Below are positions 1-8,413 of a DNA stretch of 64,000 nucleotides, in pieces. Position numbers and translations under genes: made by a program. The stretch is from Arthrobacter sp. PAMC25564 (GTDB lineage Bacteria; Actinomycetota; Actinomycetes; Actinomycetales; Micrococcaceae), in NCBI RefSeq assembly GCF_004798705.1, contig NZ_CP039290.1, forward strand, positions 2,418,001-2,482,000, in the 5' to 3' direction. The notes under the pieces were generated by a model, which worked only from the letters and a program-made list of their open reading frames with translations, made no database searches and was not told the DNA's origin. How positions within the stretch are numbered: position 1 is the stretch's first letter; each line of letters opens with the position of its first letter.

Positions 1-84
1 AACAAGGCCGTCGGCGAGCTGCAGGCCGACGGCACCCTGGCCAAGATTTCCCAGAAGTACTTCGACGCTGACGTCTCGAAGTAG
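1..84 (+). CDS. Amino-acid ABC transporter substrate-binding protein (C-terminal end)
   Basis: The first 27 codons run in frame to a TAG and give the typical tail of a family 3 solute-binding protein (ADGTLAKISQKYF, then a short acidic end). In this family the phrase G-T-L-x-K-I-x-x-K-Y-F closes the last helix of the periplasmic-type fold. The gene continues to the left of the window. It lies 35 bases before a permease and an ATPase on the same strand, so it is most likely the binding component of that importer. The substrate cannot be read from this fragment. Confidence 0.85.
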   Translation, partial: NKAVGELQADGTLAKISQKYFDADVSK

Positions 85-119
85 CGGATGGAAGCCGTCG
101 AAGAACGCTGCGGTAGGGC

Positions 120-785
120 ATGACCATCAACTGGGATCTCGTGTGGAGTTCGCTGGGACCCATCCTGATGGGCGGGATTACCGGCACCATTCCCTTGGCG
201 CTGGCGTCGTTCGGCCTTGGGCTGCTGCTGGCCCTGCTGATAGCCCTGATGCGGCTGAGCCGTAATCCTGTCCTCGCTGCGATCGCGCGGATCTACATCT
301 CGGTAATCCGCGGCACCCCCCTGCTGGTCCAGTTGTTTGTCATTTTCTACGGGCTGCCTTCCATCGGAATCACCATCAGCCCATGGCCCAGTGCGATCAT
401 CGCCTTCTCTCTGAATGTGGGCGGGTACGCCGCAGAGGTCATTCGGGCGGCCATCCTCTCCGTCCCCAAGGGGCAGTGGGAGGCGGGACACACCATCGGC
501 ATGTCGCGGCGCCAGGCACTGGTGCGGATCATCCTGCCGCAGGCCGCGCGGGTCTCGGTGCCGCCCCTGTCCAACACCTTCATCAGCCTGGTCAAGGACA
601 CGTCGCTGGCTTCCCTGATCCTCGTTACCGAGCTGTTCCGCCAGGCGCAGCAGGTAGCAGCCTTCAGCCAGGAATTCATGCTGCTGTACCTGGAGGCAGC
701 CGTCATTTACTGGATAATCTGCCTGGTCCTCGCCAGCGGACAGTCCGTCCTGGAGAAGAGGCTGGACCGCTATGTCGCCCACTGA
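120..785 (+). CDS. Polar amino-acid ABC transporter permease (HisM/GlnP type)
   Basis: This 221-residue membrane protein has the usual length and layout of a His/Glu/Gln/opine-type permease. Hydrophobic segments lie near residues 20-45, 62-80, 85-105 and 180-205. The EAA loop that contacts the ATPase is visible around residues 120-140 ([24 protein letters not shown]). The ATG follows the binding-protein gene by 35 bases and the 3' end overlaps the ATPase gene by 14 bases, so the three genes form one operon for amino-acid uptake. The substrate is unknown. Confidence 0.93.
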   Translation: MTINWDLVWSSLGPILMGGITGTIPLALASFGLGLLLALLIALMRLSRNPVLAAIARIYISVIRGTPLLVQLFVIFYGLPSIGITISPWPSAIIAFSLNVGGYAAEVIRAAILSVPKGQWEAGHTIGMSRRQALVRIILPQAARVSVPPLSNTFISLVKDTSLASLILVTELFRQAQQVAAFSQEFMLLYLEAAVIYWIICLVLASGQSVLEKRLDRYVAH

Positions 786-1557
786 ATCCACGCTCCCGGA
801 CGCCGCCGCGCTCCTGGCCGTCCGGGGACTGCGCAAGGCGTTCGGCCCGCACGAAGTGCTGAAATCCATCGACATCGACGTCCGCCGGGGCGAAGTCGTC
901 ACCCTGATCGGGCCGTCCGGGTCAGGCAAGACGACGGTCCTGCGGTGCCTCAACGGGCTCGAAGTGCCCGACGCCGGCGTCGTGGAGGTCGCCGGCGAAC
1001 TCAGCGTCGACTTCTCCACACCGGTGTCCAAGAAGCAGCTGGCCGCGCTGCGGGACCGCAGCGCCATGGTGTTTCAGCATTACAATCTCTTCCCTCACAA
1101 GACCGTCCTGGAGAACATCATCGAGGGCCCGGTCCAGGTGCAGAAGCGGCCCAAGGCCGAAGCGGTCCAGGAAGCCAGGGAACTGCTGGCCCGCGTCGGG
1201 CTGGCCGACAAGGAGAACAGCTATCCCTTCGAGCTCTCCGGCGGGCAGCAGCAGCGTGTCGGGATCGTCCGTGCGCTGGCCCTGCGCCCGCAGCTTCTGC
1301 TTTTTGACGAGCCGACGTCGGCGTTGGACCCGGAGCTGGTGGGAGACGTCCTGACCGTCATCAAGGAGTTGGCGGACGAAGGCTGGACCATGGTCGTGGT
1401 CACCCATGAGCTCGCATTCGCCCGCCAGGTCGCCGACGAAGTCATCTTCATGGACGGCGGCGTCGTCGTCGAACGCGGCCACCCGGACACCGTCCTGCGC
1501 GACCCGCGGGAGGAGCGCACCCGGCAGTTCGTGGACCGGCTGCTGAACCCGTTCTAG
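772..1557 (+). CDS. Polar amino-acid ABC transporter ATP-binding protein
   Basis: The 261-residue protein is a complete ABC ATPase of the GlnQ/HisP class. Visible motifs are Walker A (GPSGSGKT), the Q-loop ([12 protein letters not shown]), the signature (LSGGQQQRV), Walker B with catalytic Glu ([13 protein letters not shown]) and the H-loop (VVTHE). Its ATG lies inside the permease gene with a 14-base overlap, which suggests translational coupling. It powers the importer formed with the two preceding genes. Confidence 0.95.
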   Translation: MSPTESTLPDAAALLAVRGLRKAFGPHEVLKSIDIDVRRGEVVTLIGPSGSGKTTVLRCLNGLEVPDAGVVEVAGELSVDFSTPVSKKQLAALRDRSAMVFQHYNLFPHKTVLENIIEGPVQVQKRPKAEAVQEARELLARVGLADKENSYPFELSGGQQQRVGIVRALALRPQLLLFDEPTSALDPELVGDVLTVIKELADEGWTMVVVTHELAFARQVADEVIFMDGGVVVERGHPDTVLRDPREERTRQFVDRLLNPF

Positions 1558-1718
1558 CCAGGGCCACGACCTCAGGCCCGCGTTATTGTCCGGCGGACTG
1601 CGGAAGCCTACACTATGCTGTCAGCCCCGCTCGGGGAATGGAATCGGGACCCTCTCATGGGATCCAGCCGTGGTCGCATGAGGTGCGCGTCCTGACCTTG
1701 TACAGGACGGTAAATGCC

Positions 1719-2039
1719 ATGACCAAGTATCTGTGTCGAGCAAATTATGTTGGCGAAGGAATCAAGGGCCTGATGCGTGAGGGCGGTTCGAAGCGTCGGG
1801 ACGCCGTCATTGAGTCACTTAAATCCGTCGAGGGATCCGTGGATAGCTTCTACTATGCCTTTGGCGAGACGGACGTCTTTTGCATCTTGGATATTCCGGA
1901 GCAGTCCAGCGCAGCGGCGCTGTCGCTGATGATCAACTCCACGGGGGCCGTGACCCTGAACCTGACGCCGCTCATGACGCCCGAGGACATAGATGAAGCC
2001 GCCCGGAAGACACCTTCTTACCGGGCGCCGGGGCAGTAA
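1719..2039 (+). CDS. GYD domain-containing protein
   Basis: I take the ATG of MTKYLCRANY as the start, with AGGACGG about ten bases upstream; an in-frame ATG 81 bases earlier gives only an unconserved-looking leader. The 106-residue product has the GYD-family pattern: a first beta strand (KYLCRANYVGEGIKGL), a central SVDSFYYAFGETDVFCIL segment close to the family's eponymous motif, and a final strand giving NLTPLMTPEDIDEA. GYD proteins are small ferredoxin-fold proteins of unknown biochemical role. It stands alone downstream of the importer operon. Confidence 0.8.
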   Translation: MTKYLCRANYVGEGIKGLMREGGSKRRDAVIESLKSVEGSVDSFYYAFGETDVFCILDIPEQSSAAALSLMINSTGAVTLNLTPLMTPEDIDEAARKTPSYRAPGQ

Positions 2040-2093
2040 GGGGCACCACGCCGGAACGGGAACAGCCAGGGCGCCGTCGTCGTGGGCCCGGGG

Positions 2094-2609
2094 TCAGCGG
2101 CGGCGCCAGAACAGGTCGCGCACGAAGTGCGCGGCGGGCACGCCCAGCCAGATGACGATGGGGACCGTCAACACGGTCGTGATAAGGGTGCGCAGGACCA
2201 GCGGGAGTCCGCCGAGCAGCGGTGCCACGAAAAAGTTCAGCGCCACCGAGGTCGGGAAGAGGGCGATCCAGACCCACAGGGCGGTCTTCCACCGTGGCGG
2301 CGCTGTTGCCAGTTGGCCCGGAGTGTCTCCCGCCATGCCGCTGTCCAGATCCGCCAGCGACAGGTGGCGGCCGGGTCCCTCCATGAGCAGTTCACACTCC
2401 TGCAGATGCCCGGCGCGCTGTTCGCTTTGTTCCCAGACCGTCAGATCCCGGGCACGCAGGAAGCTCAGGCCGACGATGACTTCCTGGCTGGCATCCGCAT
2501 CCCGGAGCCGGATGTTCGAGTGCAGATAGCCGGGAAATGTCTTGGCCGTGTTGCACAGCTGGGTGGCCCGTTCGAGCAGCAACCCGCCTTGTGACTCCTT
2601 GGCGCGCAT
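2094..2609 (-). CDS. Antibiotic-biosynthesis-monooxygenase-domain membrane protein
   Basis: The N-terminal ~100 residues look like an ABM ferredoxin-like domain (GGLLLERATQLCNTAKTFPGY; a later SFLRARDLTVWEQS segment). The C-terminus has two hydrophobic stretches, around residues 110-135 and 138-160, and ends in WRRR. This arrangement is typical of uncharacterised ABM-plus-two-helix proteins of actinobacteria. Codons upstream of the ATG continue to read like protein (P-I-T-I-A-V-A-M) and an AAAGG lies before them, so the true start may be a non-ATG codon a little upstream; ATG 2609 is the conservative choice. Confidence 0.7.
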   Translation of the reverse strand: MRAKESQGGLLLERATQLCNTAKTFPGYLHSNIRLRDADASQEVIVGLSFLRARDLTVWEQSEQRAGHLQECELLMEGPGRHLSLADLDSGMAGDTPGQLATAPPRWKTALWVWIALFPTSVALNFFVAPLLGGLPLVLRTLITTVLTVPIVIWLGVPAAHFVRDLFWRRR

Positions 2610-2676
2610 GGCGACGGCAATGGTGATGGGAAGCGTGGGAATACCTTTCAGCGGGGTCCGAAACGTTCCAAGGGTA

Positions 2677-5247
2677 CTACCGCTTCAGTCTCTCATTGGC
2701 GGCCGTGACGGATCCGGCGTCGCCGTTGACTGTGACACACTGCCCGTCCGTCAGCACGGCCGTGGCGTTGCGGGTTCCCATGACGGCGGGAATGCCGTAT
2801 TCGCGGGCCACGATGGCGGCGTGCGAGCCGGTCCCGCCGGCATCGACCACGACGGCGGCGGCACGCTGGAACAGCGGCGTCCAGGACGGATTCGTGTAGG
2901 GGCAGACGAGGATCTCCCCGCTCCGCAGCGCGCCGAAGTCGGCCGGTCCGCGGACAATGCGGACGGTCCCCGTGGCCGTGCCGCGGCTGGCACCCATACC
3001 GGTGACGAGGGCGTCGCGCTGTGGCTTGCGGTCCAGGAACAGGGCGTCCAGATCCACCACCGGTGTCGCGGCCAGTTCCTGGCGCTTCGCGGCCCGGGCG
3101 AGGACGGCGGTCCGGAGGCGGTCCCGGTCTGCGGCCAGGAGGGCGGCGGCGTCGCTGACCGCACAGAGTTCCTCAAAGCGCAGGTGGAAGACGTCCCCGG
3201 CCTCATCGAGGACCCCTGCTGCCCGCAGCCGTGCGCCGAGTTCCAGCAAGGCCCGGCGCAGCGGCGGCAGCAGCATGGTGGCGTAGAAGTGGGTGTCTTC
3301 CCGAAACGCCATCCCCGCCTTGGACCCATCGACCGCGGTGAAGACCTGCCGGCGCAGCCAGGGATTGCGCAGGGCCGGGTGGTTGCCGAGTTCGCGCAGG
3401 GCCTGGCCGGTCTGGTCCGTGGTCCGGCCCTGGTGCCCGAGGAGAACCTTCACGAGTCCCAGGACCACCTCCGGTGTCTCCGCCCAGGTCGGTGAGCTGC
3501 TCAGTGCCACGCTGGTGGATTCGCGGTGCCCGTACTCGGTGAGGAAATCGCTGAACGCCGTGTTGAATGCCGTGTACCGGGGGTCGCCGGCCAGGCGCGT
3601 CAGCAGGTCCGCCGGCGGGACGACGTCGAACAGGTGCATCAGGCCCTCGTCGGACCGGACCCGGCCGGCAAGGCGTTCGAGTTCGCGGTTCGCGTCGCCG
3701 GTGCGGGTCGGTGCCCCGGCGATCAGTGCCGGTCCGAGCCGCCGCTTCCCCAGCAGGACCAGCAGGGGCCAGAGCTTGAGCTGGGACAGCAGCAGCCCGG
3801 GCAGGTAGGACACCCGCAGTGCGGTGATCGGTCCGACAGCGTCAAAGATGTGCTGGACGTGGGTGGTGAGTTGCTGCCAGGAAAGCTGCCGCGGATCAAC
3901 GCGGTTGAGCCGGCCGGCCTCCTCGAGGTACGCGGCGAGGCGATGGTCGTCCTTCCAGCGGGACAGTTCAAAGCGCCTGGCCCGGGCGAGGACTGAGAGG
4001 GGGGCCGCGAGCATCCTGAGCGTTGGGCGCGGCACCGGGGGAACAAGCGCGACGACGACCCCGCCTTCTTCGGGGAGTACCTGTGCGGGGGAGGGGAACG
4101 CGACCCCGACGCTGGCGGTCATTTCGCGGAGCATGACCAGCAGCGCGTGCTCCAGCCAGCCGGACACATCCAGCGGGTAGGGTCGCTGGTTGAACATTTC
4201 GGCATAAAACGGGCCGAGCTTCTTCTGGAAGGCGTTGAGCCGGGCCGGTTCTGCAGGCAGGGCCGTCATCGGCCGCGCCTGCAGCACGAACACACGGCTG
4301 CCGGCCACGGCCCATTCCATGTCCTGCGGTGCTCCGAAGTGTGCCTCCGCCCGGCGGGAGATCCCGGCGAGGGTGGCCAGTTGCCGTTTCGTCAGCGACG
4401 GGGCGTTTCCTGGCTCTCCCGCTGATTCCACGGTGCCTCCGTCCGGGGCGGGTCGGATGACCACCTCGTGGCCGCCCGGTGTCCATCGCCGGAGGTGGCC
4501 GTGGCGGGTGGCCACGTAGTGTTCGGGCGTGACGCGCCCGGAGACCACGGCCTCACCGAGTCCCCGGCTGGCGTCCAGGACGATTCCGTCCCGGCGCCCG
4601 GTGACCGGGTCGGCGCTGAACATCACACCGGCAACCTCGGCATCCACCATGGTCTGGACGACGACGGCGATTGATAGGTCCTCCGGCCGGATGTTCAGGC
4701 GGCCGCGGTAGGAGATGGCCCGGTCCGTCCAGAGCGATGCCCAGCATTCTTCGACCGCCCGGATGAGCGCGTCCTCGCCCGCAATGTTCAGGAAAGTGTC
4801 CTGTTGGCCGGCGAACGCGGCCCCGGGCAGGTCCTCGGCGGTGGCACTGGACCGGACCGCAACCGCTTCTCCGCCCAGCCGGCGGTAGGCGGCCAGGATC
4901 GTGTCGCGCAGGGCGGGCGGCATCGAGGCTGCGGCAAACGCCTCCCGGATCCGGGCCCCCTCAGCCCCGGCCAGAAGCAGCCCGGCCAGCGTTGCCCCCA
5001 GTCCCGTTTCGTCAAGCAGGGCGGTATAGGCCGCCGTCGTGATGATGAAACCGGCCGGCACCGGGAACCGGGCCCGGACCAGTTCAGCCAGGTTGGCGCC
5101 CTTGCCGCCGGCCAGCGCCACGTCCGCTGCCCCGAAATCGGTGAGGGAGCCCACCAGCGGTGGCGGGGAGCGGTGCCCGGTCCGGCTCGAGGGCGGCGTC
5201 GGGAGGGGCACGTGCTGTTTTCGGCGTCGTCGAACCCATTTGCCCAT
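2677..5247 (-). CDS. PEP-synthase/rifampin-phosphotransferase-like dikinase
   Basis: About 856 residues with the three-part layout of rifampin phosphotransferases and PEP synthases. The N-terminal ATP-grasp domain shows GGKGANLAELV, VRSSATAEDLPGAAFAGQQD and DPVTGRRDG, and ends at VLQARPMTALP. A ~350-residue helical middle replaces the PEP/pyruvate barrel. The C-terminal swivelling domain carries the phospho-carrier histidine in GTGSHAAIVARE. The length is close to known rifampin phosphotransferases, so either drug phosphorylation or another dikinase reaction is possible. I start at MGKWVRRRR; an ATG 21 bases upstream is an alternative. The frame stays open far upstream only as an artefact of high GC opposite the next gene. 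Confidence 0.82.
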   Translation of the reverse strand: MGKWVRRRRKQHVPLPTPPSSRTGHRSPPPLVGSLTDFGAADVALAGGKGANLAELVRARFPVPAGFIITTAAYTALLDETGLGATLAGLLLAGAEGARIREAFAAASMPPALRDTILAAYRRLGGEAVAVRSSATAEDLPGAAFAGQQDTFLNIAGEDALIRAVEECWASLWTDRAISYRGRLNIRPEDLSIAVVVQTMVDAEVAGVMFSADPVTGRRDGIVLDASRGLGEAVVSGRVTPEHYVATRHGHLRRWTPGGHEVVIRPAPDGGTVESAGEPGNAPSLTKRQLATLAGISRRAEAHFGAPQDMEWAVAGSRVFVLQARPMTALPAEPARLNAFQKKLGPFYAEMFNQRPYPLDVSGWLEHALLVMLREMTASVGVAFPSPAQVLPEEGGVVVALVPPVPRPTLRMLAAPLSVLARARRFELSRWKDDHRLAAYLEEAGRLNRVDPRQLSWQQLTTHVQHIFDAVGPITALRVSYLPGLLLSQLKLWPLLVLLGKRRLGPALIAGAPTRTGDANRELERLAGRVRSDEGLMHLFDVVPPADLLTRLAGDPRYTAFNTAFSDFLTEYGHRESTSVALSSSPTWAETPEVVLGLVKVLLGHQGRTTDQTGQALRELGNHPALRNPWLRRQVFTAVDGSKAGMAFREDTHFYATMLLPPLRRALLELGARLRAAGVLDEAGDVFHLRFEELCAVSDAAALLAADRDRLRTAVLARAAKRQELAATPVVDLDALFLDRKPQRDALVTGMGASRGTATGTVRIVRGPADFGALRSGEILVCPYTNPSWTPLFQRAAAVVVDAGGTGSHAAIVAREYGIPAVMGTRNATAVLTDGQCVTVNGDAGSVTAANERLKR

Positions 5248-5301
5248 ACCCGGAGTATCGCAGATCATGGCCGCTTGTCCCTGGTCCTCGGGCGGTTCAG
5301 A

Positions 5302-5844
5302 ATGATCTACATGACACCCTCCGGAGAAACCGCGGCTGAGAAGAGGCGTGCGGCTCTTGGCACCGCCCTGTTCGCGGCCGCGCCCGCGACAGCTGCCGGC
5401 CTCCTTCCGTGGCTGTTGACGCACTGGAAAGTTCAACGCCCGGTGCCGGGCGGTCTGCCGGCGCAAGGTGCCGGCGTCCTGCTCATCGGCGCAGGCGCGG
5501 TGGTGATCGCGAGTTCCTTCGTCCGGTTCGCCGTCGAGGGAATCGGGACTCCGGCGCCCTTCGCGGAGACCAAACACCTGGTGGTCGGCGGCCTTTACGG
5601 TTTCGTGCGGAACCCCATCTACGTGGCCTTGGCGGCCGCCGTCACCGGACAGGGCCTCCTGCTCGGACAGCCGAAGCTGTTCGGCCTGGCAGCGCTGGGC
5701 GCGATCCCGGTGGAGGCATTTGTCAGGTTGCACGAGGAGCCTGGGCTGGCGCGCAAATTCGGCAGCGAATATGAGGCGTATCGCGAAAACGTCCCGCGCT
5801 GGCTGCCGCGGCTCACTCCCTGGCGGCCCGCAACGGCTGGCTAG
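5302..5844 (+). CDS. Isoprenylcysteine carboxyl methyltransferase family protein
   Basis: A roughly 180-residue integral membrane protein with hydrophobic segments near residues 20-37, 52-70 and 100-125 and the family signature GLYGFVRNPIYVA, followed by EEPGLARKFGSEYEAYRENVPRWLP. ICMT/PEMT-type enzymes transfer methyl groups from S-adenosylmethionine at the membrane, but the bacterial substrates are mostly unknown. GGCGG lies six bases before the chosen ATG; a second ATG is at 5311. Its stop overlaps the stop of the convergent downstream gene in the shared tetranucleotide CTAG. Confidence 0.85.
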   Translation: MIYMTPSGETAAEKRRAALGTALFAAAPATAAGLLPWLLTHWKVQRPVPGGLPAQGAGVLLIGAGAVVIASSFVRFAVEGIGTPAPFAETKHLVVGGLYGFVRNPIYVALAAAVTGQGLLLGQPKLFGLAALGAIPVEAFVRLHEEPGLARKFGSEYEAYRENVPRWLPRLTPWRPATAG

Positions 5845-6374
5845 TCCAGCGGCAAAGTTATCGTCACACACGTTCCTGCGGCGGCCGAGTGGATAGTCAT
5901 CTCTCCGCCGGCCGAGCCTACGGCGAGGCGCATGAGCCGCAGTCCCATGCCGGTGTGGCGCCCAGCGGTGGCGTCCGGGATGTCGAAGCCGCCGCCGTCG
6001 TCGGTCACTTTGAGTTGAATACCGTGGCTGATGCCGTGGGCGACGCAGCCCAGCCGGACCGTCACCGCCGATGCTTGGGCGAATTTGTAGATATTGCTGA
6101 GGAGCTCCTGCGCCGCCCGGTACAGAAGTGTTGCCGACTGCCGGTCCACTTCCATCCCGTGGTGCGGAGTCTCCAGATGCACCACGGTCCCGCGTTCGCG
6201 GAGGGGATGAGCCAAGCGGTCAATTGCGCCGGCGACTCCAAGGACATGGAAATCGACCGGATGGGTATCAGTGAGGACGCCACGTACGGCGACGACTTCA
6301 TCGCTCAGTAGTGATTTCATCTTCCTACTGTGCGCTTGTGTTCTTGGCTTTTTCTTGTGCCGCGCCGGGGACAA
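5841..6374 (-). pseudogene. Orphan histidine-kinase ATPase fragment (NarL-type)
   Basis: The reading frame encodes only the tail of a NarX/DesK-type sensor kinase. The N-box (LYRAAQELLSNIYKFAQAS), the D-box (VTDDGGGFD) and the G2 region (HTGMGLRLMRLAVGSAGG) are intact. There is no DHp helix with phospho-accepting histidine, no membrane segment and no input domain; the ~60 residues before the N-box match only the linker just after the H-box. No response-regulator gene is adjacent. I read it as the remnant of a larger kinase gene, although a stand-alone ATPase domain cannot be excluded. The start codon is uncertain (6374 or 6320). Confidence 0.6.
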
Positions 6375-6502
6375 TGGACCTGGCTGGCTGGTAGTGCTGC
6401 CGGCGGCAGGAATGCCCGGGAATCAGCCCACCGCTGCACGGCAAGGGGCGCAGCCCGTCCGGGCCGCACCCCTTTCCATGCTCGAGTTTTCCGGCTCGAG
6501 GA

Positions 6503-6679
6503 TCAGTGCTTCCTGAACGCGCCCCTGATCTTTTCGCCGGCCTGCTTCAGATCGGCCCGGAAGTGGCGGGCCTTGCCCTCAGCCCGGAGCCGGTCATTGC
6601 CGGTGGCGGCACCGGCTGCTTCCTTGCCCCTGCCGTGGAGTTTCTCGGCAGCGATATGGATCCTGTCACCCCAACCCAT
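6503..6679 (-). CDS. CsbD family stress protein
   Basis: A 58-residue protein read from ATG with GGAGG six bases upstream. The composition and pattern match CsbD proteins: MGWGDRI at the start, a KEAAGAATGNDRLRAEGK core, then ADLKQAGEKIRGAF at the end. CsbD is a small, highly charged, mostly disordered protein induced under general stress in many bacteria; its mechanism is unknown. The gene is isolated, with no partner on the same strand closer than the kinase fragment 129 bases further on. Confidence 0.88.
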   Translation of the reverse strand: MGWGDRIHIAAEKLHGRGKEAAGAATGNDRLRAEGKARHFRADLKQAGEKIRGAFRKH

Positions 6680-6857
6680 GATGGTCCTCCTTGATCGGCG
6701 GCCCTACTCGGCGTGATTGCCGTGGAGACCGACAGTTAATTGTAGGGACGGACCGGGCAGAAAGGCACCTCCCGGCACTCAGGAGACCAGGACGGGTGGG
6801 GCCCGGGATCCGAAATACCACCTGCCCTTGACGTGGCCCGGATCACCAGCCATGATT

Positions 6858-6883
6858 GATCGTATACGATGTTATACACGATC
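6858..6883. promoter_or_regulatory. Probable GntR operator upstream of the homoprotocatechuate operon
   Basis: The 12-base perfect palindrome ATCGTATACGAT (6859-6870) is followed at once by a second, related half (GTTATACACGAT), so that GATCGT...ACGATC forms an outer inverted repeat. It ends six bases before the first gene of the operon. Palindromes around GTATAC are typical targets of FadR-class GntR regulators, and a GntR gene lies within the operon (8414-9106). Binding is inferred. Confidence 0.65.
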
Positions 6884-6888
6884 TGGAG

Positions 6889-8406
6889 ATGGTCTTGACC
6901 GAACATATCAGCACCCCGGAAGCGGCGCTTCGCGCCGTCGACGCGGCGACCCTGCAGCAGGCCCGCAAGGTCCTGGCCGTCCACCTCTCCTACCCGTCCA
7001 GGGCGGCCCAGCGCGGACGGGTCCCGAAGGAGCCGTCCTATTTCATGAAGGCATCCTCGTCCCTGAGCCTGTCGGGCTCGGCCGTGGAACGCCCCGCCGG
7101 GACCGAACTGCTCGCCTTCGAAGGCGAGATAGCGCTGATCATCGGACGGACGGCCCGGCGCGTCGGCCTCGAGGATGCGTGGAGCCATGTGGGCGCCGTC
7201 ACGGCCGCCAATGACCTCGGCGTCTACGACCTCAAATACGCGGACAAGGGGTCGAACATCCGGTCAAAGAGCGGCGACGGTTTCACACCCCTCGGTCCGG
7301 ACCTGATCCCCGCGGACAGGGTTGATCCGGGTGCCTTGAGGATCCGGACCTGGGTCAACGGCGAACTGGTGCAAAACGACACCACGGAGTCACTCCTTTT
7401 TCCGTTCGCGCAGATCATCGCCGACCTTTCGCAGCTCATGACCCTCGAACCCGGCGACGTGATCCTCACGGGCACTCCGGCCGGCTCTTCGGTGGCGGTG
7501 CCGGGCGACGTCATGGAAGTCGAGGTCGAGACGCTGGCGCACGACGGCGGCGCGCCGCTGAGCAGCGGCAGGCTCACGACGACCGTGGTCCAGGGACGGG
7601 GATCCTTTGCCGACTACGGTTCCAAGCCCAGGATCACCGACCAGGACCGGGTGGAAGCCTTCGGCTCCGCGGCGGCGGCAGGGCTGCTGCCGGAGGCCCC
7701 GGTCCTGACGCCGGAGCTGAAGGCCAAGCTGGAGTCCGTAGCCACCGCCACCCTGTCCTCCCAGCTGCGCAAGCGGGGCCTGAACAACGTCAGCATTGAC
7801 GGGCTGCAGTCCACCCGTCCGGAGCGGCGGGTCGTCGGGCTGGCACGGACCCTGCGGTATGTACCCAACCGGGAAGACCTCTTCAAGAGCCACGGCGGAG
7901 GATTCAACGCCCAGAAACGCGCCATCGACTCGGTCAACGAGGGGGACATCCTCGTGATGGAAGCCCGCGGCGAAAAAGGAACGGGCACCATCGGCGACAT
8001 CCTGGCGCTCCGTGCCCAGGTCCGCGGAGCGGCCGCCGTCATTACCGACGGGGGAGTGCGGGACTTTACCGCCGTCGCCGGCCTGGACATGGTGACCTAC
8101 TTCGCCAACCCGCATCCGGCGGTCCTGGGACGCCGGCACATCCCGTGGGACACGGACATCACCATTGCCTGCGGCGGAGCCACTGTCCAGCCGGGCGACA
8201 TCATCGTCGCCGACGCGGACGGCATCCTCGTCATTCCGCCGGCTATCGCCGCGGAACTGGTTGAGGACTGCATCGCCCAGGAGCAGGAGGAGGAGTTCAT
8301 CTTCGAAATGGTCAGGCAGGGCAACAGCGTGGACGGTCTCTATCCGATGAATGCGCAGTGGCAGGAAAAGTACACCCAATGGCGTGCCGCCAGCCGGAAC
8401 CGCTAG
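6889..8406 (+). CDS. FAH-family / RraA-family fusion, probable OPET decarboxylase/HHDD isomerase
   Basis: A 505-residue two-domain protein. Residues ~20-250 are a fumarylacetoacetate-hydrolase fold (SYFMKASSSLS, FEGEIALIIG, SGDGFTPLGPDLIP, LTGTPAGSSVAVPGD). Residues ~285-500 are an RraA/HMG-CHA-aldolase domain with the active-site pattern GDILALRAQVRGAAAVITDGGVRD. In the classic HpaG two FAH domains decarboxylate OPET and isomerise the product; here the second half is replaced by RraA, a family that includes decarboxylases. Position as first gene of the hpa operon supports that role. The ATG at 6889 has only a weak, very close GGAG; a TTG six bases later is possible. Confidence 0.8.
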   Translation: MVLTEHISTPEAALRAVDAATLQQARKVLAVHLSYPSRAAQRGRVPKEPSYFMKASSSLSLSGSAVERPAGTELLAFEGEIALIIGRTARRVGLEDAWSHVGAVTAANDLGVYDLKYADKGSNIRSKSGDGFTPLGPDLIPADRVDPGALRIRTWVNGELVQNDTTESLLFPFAQIIADLSQLMTLEPGDVILTGTPAGSSVAVPGDVMEVEVETLAHDGGAPLSSGRLTTTVVQGRGSFADYGSKPRITDQDRVEAFGSAAAAGLLPEAPVLTPELKAKLESVATATLSSQLRKRGLNNVSIDGLQSTRPERRVVGLARTLRYVPNREDLFKSHGGGFNAQKRAIDSVNEGDILVMEARGEKGTGTIGDILALRAQVRGAAAVITDGGVRDFTAVAGLDMVTYFANPHPAVLGRRHIPWDTDITIACGGATVQPGDIIVADADGILVIPPAIAAELVEDCIAQEQEEEFIFEMVRQGNSVDGLYPMNAQWQEKYTQWRAASRNR

Positions 8407-8413
8407 GCCGGCC

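Noticed and set aside
5248..5871. In-frame upstream extension of the dikinase gene by about 200 codons
   Set aside because: It lies antisense to the methyltransferase gene, has no family-like sequence, and reflects the lack of stop codons in high-GC DNA.
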